NCBI GenBank assembly: GCA_937911175.1
Contig: CALDSE010000042.1
Location: forward strand, 1-60,615
Source: an uncultured Sediminibacterium sp.
GTDB lineage: Bacteria; Bacteroidota; Bacteroidia; Chitinophagales; Chitinophagaceae
Reading direction: 5' to 3'
DNA: 60,615 nucleotides
In this document: in pieces, positions 54,613 through 60,615 of the stretch
Numbering within the stretch: position 1 is the first letter of the stretch
Layout of the letters: the number at the start of each line of letters is the position of its first letter
Notes under the pieces: model-generated
The model's database searches: none
Told to the model about the DNA's origin: nothing
Seen by the model: the letters and a program-made list of their open reading frames with translations, nothing else
Translations under genes and position numbers: made by a program

Positions 54613-57600
54613 TTAATTATTAGTAATGAATACTCGTTGAACATATACCTTTTTATTGGCATAAATTTTAACGAAGTAAACGCCTGTTGTTAAGTTATTG
54701 ATATTAATACGTTGTGGACTTCTTTGATTAATTAAATTTTCTTTATGAAATACATTACTTCCCATTGAGTTAATTATATCTAAGGAAATATCTTCCGTTT
54801 GAATATTACTAAATTGTACATAAAAGCTACTGCCTTTAATCATATTCTCAATATAATCGACTGAACTGATTCTTAAACTTATTTCTTTGGGTTGGGCTTC
54901 CTCAATAGGGGTGGCTATAATTAACCTACTATCTGAATCAGAGGTACAGCTGCCTAATTTTGTAACCACTTTATACATACCATTGGTAGAGGGACGATAA
55001 TTTTGATTGGTAGCCCCCGCAATAGCTACATCGTTTAAGTACCATTGATAAGAGGAGGCACTAGTAGACTTTAAAGTAGTATCTGTAAAAATGAAGCTAG
55101 GCTTTTCAGATGTTGTCACTGTAACTTCTTTAGCAGCACTTAGTGTATTGCCTGCTTTAATTTGAGTGCTATAGAAAAAGTAGAAAAAAGTTTGAAAATT
55201 ACCAGATGCCGTTTGAACACTATTACCCGTATAGCTAAATATTTTATTAGGCCCAATGGGATAGGTAGGGTCCTTTAAACCACTATTTCTAAAAACAGTG
55301 GCACTATCGCATTTGATAATAATGATATAATCGCCTGCTTGTGCAATTTTAAAATTTAGTGCATAAATTCTTCCTGTATCTCCGTCTACAAAAGGAGTAC
55401 CAGAATTACTAGTAGCTGCGATGGGGATAGGACTACTTGCAGGCACATTTAAAGAAGTGGTTTGTAAAGGGAAGTAGGAGTAAGTATTTCCATCGGCAGA
55501 AAAATTACTAAAGGTGGCTAAAATAAATTCTATTTTCCCAGGATAACCAGTATATAATTTTACAGTTTCGATATTGATTGGGCCCCCTGCATTTATTTTT
55601 ACAAAATTACCAGCAAAACTATTGTAACCGCCACTACTACCTAATGTATTATTCCTTAAAGGATCAACTACCGATTGATAACCTTCTGTAACATATAATT
55701 TATTTTTTGTGCTAGTGATACCACCTGGGTTAGCACCCACAGCGATGGGGGTTTTCAAATCGGCGCTATCATACCAAACATAATTGGCAGTAGCGCTTGG
55801 AGCAGTAACTGTTAATTTTAATGAACCATTGCAATTAGTGGCAGTTGCTGCTGGGGCGCTACTTTCAGCGGCACTGACGATAGTGGCATTGATGCTATTA
55901 TTTGCTTTTTGTAGATCGGTTGCCAAATTAACTGTTGCGGTAAATGAATAAGTTTCATTGGCGGCAATACTAACGGGCTTTTGAAAAGTATAGCTCATAC
56001 TTTCCTGACCATTTAAACGACCTGTAAAAGTTTCATTAATTGATAAGACAGTACTGCTTCCTTTTTTTACTACTAAACTTAATGGTAAATTAGTTTGCGC
56101 AGTAGAACCAAGGTTCACGATTTTTGCGGTAACGTATTGGTTATCTCTTTTAGCTAAACCAGCAACAGGTTGCATAATTTCAGAAACCTGTAAATCAATA
56201 GAAGCGTTTATAACTTTTAAAGTATAATCCTGTGTTTCACCACTTGTATAGTTGCCGCAAGCTTTTACATTGCCACTAGCATCGGTTTCTGTTACAACAA
56301 TTCTAAGTTTGGTAATTCTTCCAATTACTAAGTTATCAGGAAAATTAATTACGCCTGTATAGGCTCCATTTTTTAAAGCAGCACTTGATAAAACAGTTTC
56401 GGTATCGTCAAAAACACCATTGTTATTATAATCAATGAAAGCTTTTATAAAGCGGGTATTATCTGAAGCGTCGGTACTGCCTAATTTAATACTAATAGGT
56501 AATGTGCCATTGGATTCTGCATTGATAATAATATTGCTATTATCGATGTATTGATTGGTGCCCGTGTTAACAAAAGCCTTACCAGCAATATTTACGCTAT
56601 CCATTCTAGTGCCTGCAGCAGAAGTGGCCGTGGATGTACAATAAGCTGTTCCGCCTGCACCACTTATAATTAAAGAGTAGGCTTGTTGCCCTCTCACTAA
56701 ATTATTTTTATGATTTACTGTGACCGTATAACTAGTACCTACTAAAGTAGAATCAATTTCAACTTTTTCAACATTATCCACCCAATTAATTGCTTTTGAT
56801 GCAGGATCCTCCGGCACTTTTGGATTTAATTTCCAAGGGAAATAGTTAATAGCGTCTTTGGTAATTTTTATATCTAAATCATTTACTAAACGGCGGGTAG
56901 TATCGTTTAAACTTGTTTCAATAGTTCCTTTGATATCGGTCCAAGAAAGCGTTGCTTTTAAAGGTTTATTACCAGAGGCAATGACGTTTACTGAATAAGA
57001 TGCTTTATTTTCTAAAACATTTTCATATACTAAATCTACGCTTGAACTACTATTTTTATTAGTAAGTGCGTTACTTAATACAGTAGCAGCTTCGCCAATA
57101 TTTAATAAACCCCATCCAAATTTATAATCAGGACCAGGAAATAAACCAGCTTCATTGGCAGTGTGAATAGCTAAGCCCTTGATGGTGGCAGAACGCATAA
57201 ACTTATTAGGAACAATTTGCTGACTCAATTCCTGTAATAAAAATAAAGAAGCGGCAGCGCCCGGAGAGGCCATGGAAGTACCACTAGAATATCCATAACT
57301 AGAATCGTTATTATTGGTGGTGGAATAAACCGATTGTCCATCCGTTACAATATCGGGTTTAATACGGCCATCATCTGTGGGCCCCCAGCTACTAAAGCTT
57401 GTTATGATAGCATCTTCTTTTTTTGAATAGCCAGAAGCGATGCCGAAAACGGCGCCTACTGTTAAAATATTTTTCGCATTCACATCCATGGGGAGTGTCT
57501 CAAAAGCATTATTACTACTTAAACTATCGGGTCTTTTGCCCGCGTCGTACCACTTTCCATTTTCATCACGTCTCCAATATGTATCTCCCACTTTAGGACC

Positions 57601-58398
57601 AGTACTTGCATGTGTATTACCTGCAGACTTTACTATTAAATAGTTGGGCGCGTTATAAGCAATTGAATCCATCGCTTGTGCACCATCATCATAATAGCCA
57701 AATTTAAAATCTTCTTTTTCATTCCATTTTCCATTGTATTCCCATCTTGAAGAATCGTCGTTGTAATCCCATCCTGCAACGTTTCCATAAGAATGGTTAG
57801 ACACTAATAAGCCGTTCGCGGCAGCAGTTGCCATTTCTGATTCGTCATCAAACCAATCATAAGAAGAAGCCCCTTTGATACCATAAGCCATTCCTTTTGC
57901 AAGCGGATTTAATCCTTTGCTAAACATAATACCTGCTACATGTGTGCTATGATCTACTGTTTTAGTGGCATTGTCTTTTTCTACTACTTTTCCTCCAAAC
58001 TCCACATGGGTAGGACGCGGCACACCTTCATCCCAAATACTTAATTTATTGGTCATGATATCAGTAGCGCCAGTTAAATTAAATCCTAAACCACCGCCAG
58101 GCCAAACTTTATTAGTGTTAATGGTAATGGCTTGAATAGGATCGGCAAAAGTGGTTAGGTATTTAGGTTGACCAAATGCATCTATTCCCACTAAATTAAC
58201 AGATGCATTGTTTTTACTCTTATAGCGAATGGGCCAGCCCTTTTCTTTTGCTTTAAGAATGGCTACAGTATAGTTGGCCCTTGATTTTATTTCAAAGTAT
58301 TTTGCGCTATTTAATAAAGCTAGTTTTTGTGTTTCATTTTGTGCCTGAATTGCTAAGCTTATTGAAAATAAAAAAATGAATAATAAAAAATGCTTCAT
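54613..58398 (-). CDS. Secreted S8 subtilase with GEVED-type domain and T9SS-like C-terminal sorting domain
   Basis: 1261 residues. Signal peptide FLLFIFLFSISLAIQAQ. Subtilisin domain ~100-440 with Asp123 (WDEG), His153 (HSTHVAG), oxyanion Asn261 (SAGNTH), Ser375 (GTSMASPG). A P-domain-like region follows, then a GEVED-type segment (FIDYNNNGVFDDTE), a CARDB-like beta domain (SIDLQVSEIMQPV), an Ig-like stretch and a C-terminal ~80-residue domain ending TGVYFVKIYANKKVYVQRVFI, the type-A sorting signal pattern of the type IX secretion system. It should be exported through T9SS and attached to or released from the surface. The substrate is unknown. Confidence 0.92.
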   Translation of the reverse strand: MKHFLLFIFLFSISLAIQAQNETQKLALLNSAKYFEIKSRANYTVAILKAKEKGWPIRYKSKNNASVNLVGIDAFGQPKYLTTFADPIQAITINTNKVWPGGGLGFNLTGATDIMTNKLSIWDEGVPRPTHVEFGGKVVEKDNATKTVDHSTHVAGIMFSKGLNPLAKGMAYGIKGASSYDWFDDESEMATAAANGLLVSNHSYGNVAGWDYNDDSSRWEYNGKWNEKEDFKFGYYDDGAQAMDSIAYNAPNYLIVKSAGNTHASTGPKVGDTYWRRDENGKWYDAGKRPDSLSSNNAFETLPMDVNAKNILTVGAVFGIASGYSKKEDAIITSFSSWGPTDDGRIKPDIVTDGQSVYSTTNNNDSSYGYSSGTSMASPGAAASLFLLQELSQQIVPNKFMRSATIKGLAIHTANEAGLFPGPDYKFGWGLLNIGEAATVLSNALTNKNSSSSVDLVYENVLENKASYSVNVIASGNKPLKATLSWTDIKGTIETSLNDTTRRLVNDLDIKITKDAINYFPWKLNPKVPEDPASKAINWVDNVEKVEIDSTLVGTSYTVTVNHKNNLVRGQQAYSLIISGAGGTAYCTSTATSAAGTRMDSVNIAGKAFVNTGTNQYIDNSNIIINAESNGTLPISIKLGSTDASDNTRFIKAFIDYNNNGVFDDTETVLSSAALKNGAYTGVINFPDNLVIGRITKLRIVVTETDASGNVKACGNYTSGETQDYTLKVINASIDLQVSEIMQPVAGLAKRDNQYVTAKIVNLGSTAQTNLPLSLVVKKGSSTVLSINETFTGRLNGQESMSYTFQKPVSIAANETYSFTATVNLATDLQKANNSINATIVSAAESSAPAATATNCNGSLKLTVTAPSATANYVWYDSADLKTPIAVGANPGGITSTKNKLYVTEGYQSVVDPLRNNTLGSSGGYNSFAGNFVKINAGGPINIETVKLYTGYPGKIEFILATFSNFSADGNTYSYFPLQTTSLNVPASSPIPIAATSNSGTPFVDGDTGRIYALNFKIAQAGDYIIIIKCDSATVFRNSGLKDPTYPIGPNKIFSYTGNSVQTASGNFQTFFYFFYSTQIKAGNTLSAAKEVTVTTSEKPSFIFTDTTLKSTSASSYQWYLNDVAIAGATNQNYRPSTNGMYKVVTKLGSCTSDSDSRLIIATPIEEAQPKEISLRISSVDYIENMIKGSSFYVQFSNIQTEDISLDIINSMGSNVFHKENLINQRSPQRININNLTTGVYFVKIYANKKVYVQRVFITNN

Positions 58399-58599
58399 AC
58401 AAAAGGGCTAGGATTATTAAGGGTTTAACAGCTATGAAATTACAATGAATTCTGCATAAATTTCTAATTAGTGGCAATAAATAAGCGATAAAAAATATAG
58501 AAAAAAGTGGATGCCTAGACTTTATTTTTGATTTAAGTAGGGTTCTTTATCCTAGCTAAGTATCCTGTTTAACTTTAGGGGCAAAATCTCTGCTAATCC

Positions 58600-58633
58600 T
58601 TGAGTCAATTTATAAAAACTGCATGTATCTTTG
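58600..58633 (+). promoter_or_regulatory. Promoter of mfd
   Basis: TTG (58600-58602), a 23-nt spacer and TATCTTTG (58626-58633), 11 nt before ATG 58645. The rest of the 246-bp gap to the subtilase gene holds no other recognised feature. Confidence 0.6.
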
Positions 58634-58644
58634 CAGGGCGATCT

Positions 58645-60615
58645 ATGAATGAGCAATCTCTGTTTGGGCCTTTTGAAAATTCCCCCCTCCTAAATAATCT
58701 GGCGGACAGGATAGCTATGTCCCAGCAGCAGCAAAAGCCCTTTCAAATTTTTTTACAAAACCTGCAAGGATCCTCGGCAGCCTTTGTTTTACAAACTATT
58801 TTTACGCATGCCAAAACCAATCAGCTTAATCATTTGGTGGTTTTAAATGATGCAGAAGAAGCTGCCTATTTTTATAATTCTATTGAAAGTGTCACGGAGG
58901 CAATGGATTTATTTTATTTCCCTTCCTCTTATAAAACGCCTCATAATTTTAGTTTATTAAATCCATCCCATGTAATGCTTCGAACAGAAGCCTTGACAAA
59001 AATATCCATGGGCGGGAATAAGAAAATTTTGGTGACTTACCCAGAAGCTTTATTTGAAAAAGTGATTATGCGCAATACTTTGCAGCAAAATATCATTCAA
59101 ATAAAAACCAATGATAGCTTAGATTTAAACGGGCTCATGCAGCAATTGGTAGACTATGGTTTTGAGCGCACCGATTTTGTGTACGAGCCTGGGCAGTTTG
59201 CACTACGCGGGGGTATATTTGATATTTATTCTTTTGGCAATGAAAAACCTTATCGTATTGAATTGTTTGGAGAAGAAGTAGATAGTATTAGGGTATTTGA
59301 CCCGGCTACTCAGTTAAGTGAGCGAAAATTATTGCAAGTAAATATTATTCCCAATGTGACCACTCAGTTTGAAGATAAAATTAAAATTCCTTTATTAGAA
59401 TTTTTAGCAAAAGATACTTTGATTTGGTTAAAAGACTGGAATGTTATTGCACAAAAAGGCAATGACCAATACGAAGCCTTGGGCGATTTTATTGAACATC
59501 ATGCAAAGGCAAATAGCATAGATGAAAACGACCCTCATAAAAGAGAGAGTCATATCGAAGACTTTGAAACTGTTGCTGCCACTACCTTACAGCTGTCTTC
59601 TAAAAATATACTGGAGTGGGGTTTTCAAGCCCAGTTAACGCAGGATAAAATGGTATTTAATACACAGGTACAACCTACTTTTAATAGACAGTTTCAATAT
59701 TTAATTGCCAACTTGCAAGACCTTGAAAAAAAGGGCTATCATTTATTTTTATTTGCAGAACAGGCCAAACAATTAGAAAGGCTGCATGCTATTTTTACCG
59801 ATCTTAAAACAGAAATTAAGTTTACACCCATTGTCAAAAATATTCATGAAGGTTTTATAGACCATGATCATAAATTAGTTTGTTATACCGATCACCAAAT
59901 TTTTCAACGCTATCATAAATACAAGGTCAAGCAAGCTTATAGTAAAAGCAAGGCCATTACTTTAAGAACCTTACGCGACTTGCAACCGGGAGATTATGTT
60001 ACTCATATTGACCATGGAGTAGGTGTATATAGTGGGCTGCAAAAAATTGATGTGAATGGACAGGTACAAGAAGCGGTCAGAATTATTTATAAGGATAGTG
60101 ATATACTCTATGTAAATATTAACTCACTTCATAAGATATCTAAATATACGGGTAAGGAAGGTACACCACCGAAGGTGAATAAATTAGGATCAGACGCTTG
60201 GGTAAAATTAAAAGATAAAACCAAGGCAAAAGTTAAACTCATTGCTTTTGATTTAATAAAATTATATGCACAAAGAAAAGCACAAGTAGGTTTTGCATTT
60301 TCTGCCGATAATTATATGATACATGAATTAGAGGCTTCCTTTATTTATGAAGAAACTATAGACCAGGCCAAGGCCATTGCAGATGTTAAAAAGGATATGG
60401 AAGCGCCTGCACCTATGGACAGATTAGTTTGTGGCGATGTGGGCTTTGGTAAGACAGAAGTAGCTGTGAGAGCGGCTTTCAAGGCAGCCATTGATGGCAA
60501 ACAAGTAGCCATTTTGGTACCCACAACCATTTTGGCCTACCAGCATTTTCGCACCTTTACCGAGCGACTCAAAGACATGCCGGTTTCGGTTGATTACGTG
60601 AATCGCTTCCGAACC
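58645..60615 (+). CDS. mfd: Transcription-repair coupling factor, N-terminal part (3' end outside window)
   Basis: Translocase that removes stalled RNA polymerase and recruits UvrABC. The first 657 codons are present and open to the window edge. Visible are the UvrB-like N-terminal region (YEPGQFALRGGIFDIYSFGN), the RNA-polymerase-interaction domain (LQPGDYVTHIDHGVGVYSGL), and the start of the helicase module with Walker A GDVGFGKTEVAVRAA (Lys603) and ILVPTTILAYQHF. Motif order and spacing are normal; the translocase and C-terminal domains lie beyond the window. Confidence 0.97.
   Translation, partial: MNEQSLFGPFENSPLLNNLADRIAMSQQQQKPFQIFLQNLQGSSAAFVLQTIFTHAKTNQLNHLVVLNDAEEAAYFYNSIESVTEAMDLFYFPSSYKTPHNFSLLNPSHVMLRTEALTKISMGGNKKILVTYPEALFEKVIMRNTLQQNIIQIKTNDSLDLNGLMQQLVDYGFERTDFVYEPGQFALRGGIFDIYSFGNEKPYRIELFGEEVDSIRVFDPATQLSERKLLQVNIIPNVTTQFEDKIKIPLLEFLAKDTLIWLKDWNVIAQKGNDQYEALGDFIEHHAKANSIDENDPHKRESHIEDFETVAATTLQLSSKNILEWGFQAQLTQDKMVFNTQVQPTFNRQFQYLIANLQDLEKKGYHLFLFAEQAKQLERLHAIFTDLKTEIKFTPIVKNIHEGFIDHDHKLVCYTDHQIFQRYHKYKVKQAYSKSKAITLRTLRDLQPGDYVTHIDHGVGVYSGLQKIDVNGQVQEAVRIIYKDSDILYVNINSLHKISKYTGKEGTPPKVNKLGSDAWVKLKDKTKAKVKLIAFDLIKLYAQRKAQVGFAFSADNYMIHELEASFIYEETIDQAKAIADVKKDMEAPAPMDRLVCGDVGFGKTEVAVRAAFKAAIDGKQVAILVPTTILAYQHFRTFTERLKDMPVSVDYVNRFRT

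Overview
The window is a gene-dense, AT-rich stretch of core chromosome from a member of the Bacteroidota. The evidence is the TAnnTTTG-type promoter -7 elements, the near absence of Shine-Dalgarno sequences, the LpxC-FabZ fusion, the long AtpB with a signal peptide, an RprY-like regulator and a subtilase with a type-IX-secretion-like tail. Gene content and protein style suggest Chitinophagia/Chitinophagaceae, possibly a freshwater Sediminibacterium-like lineage; that placement is inference. No prophage, insertion sequence, CRISPR array or genomic island was seen. Both ends are cut inside genes (rny at the left, mfd at the right).

Layout. 1-6.9 kb: end of RNase Y, ribosomal protein L19, TatA, GatA, an acidic low-complexity protein, PurA and the single RelA/SpoT-type alarmone enzyme. 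7-13 kb: an ABC exporter, then the ATP synthase operon atpB-E-F-H-A, with a strong terminator hairpin between atpE and atpF and no atpG after atpA. 13-16.3 kb: a tightly packed four-gene unit (ABC ATPase, ABC-2 permease, LolA-like periplasmic protein, secreted repeat-like protein). 16.3-26.8 kb: PdxA, RsmA, a 2-hydroxyacid dehydrogenase, GreA with an unusual leader, a HIT protein, RuvC, membrane and secreted proteins, an MBL/MFS pair, and ftsX-DUF3098-uppP. 27-37 kb: LeuS, RuvB, an RprY-like response regulator, RecQ, a copper-type P-ATPase, TsaE and alanine dehydrogenase. 37-42.5 kb: a lipid A block (lpxD, lpxC/fabZ, lpxA) flanked by an HD phosphohydrolase and a lone ABC ATPase. 42.6-44.7 kb: small conserved proteins. 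44.9-49.4 kb: tRNA-Leu, trigger factor, two different ClpP subunits, ClpX and a 49-residue protein. 49.4-60.6 kb: free-Met-sulfoxide reductase, flippase, Dtd, MazG-like protein, GlyS, ferredoxin reductase, a 1261-residue secreted subtilase, and the start of Mfd.

The most interesting signal is in the greA leader. A consensus promoter is followed after four bases by an ATG that opens a 14-codon ORF, and that ORF overlaps a 10-bp terminator hairpin with a U tract, all upstream of greA. This has the layout of a translation-sensitive attenuator. Several other genes (tsaE, rsmA, glyS, the ABC exporter) also have the -7 element only 4-7 nt before the ATG, predicting leaderless or nearly leaderless mRNAs. 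Other points worth checking are the atpE/atpF terminator, the ClpP pair with its small downstream protein, the divergent ftsX/leuS promoter palindrome, and an alanine dehydrogenase whose nucleotide-binding glycine motif is altered.
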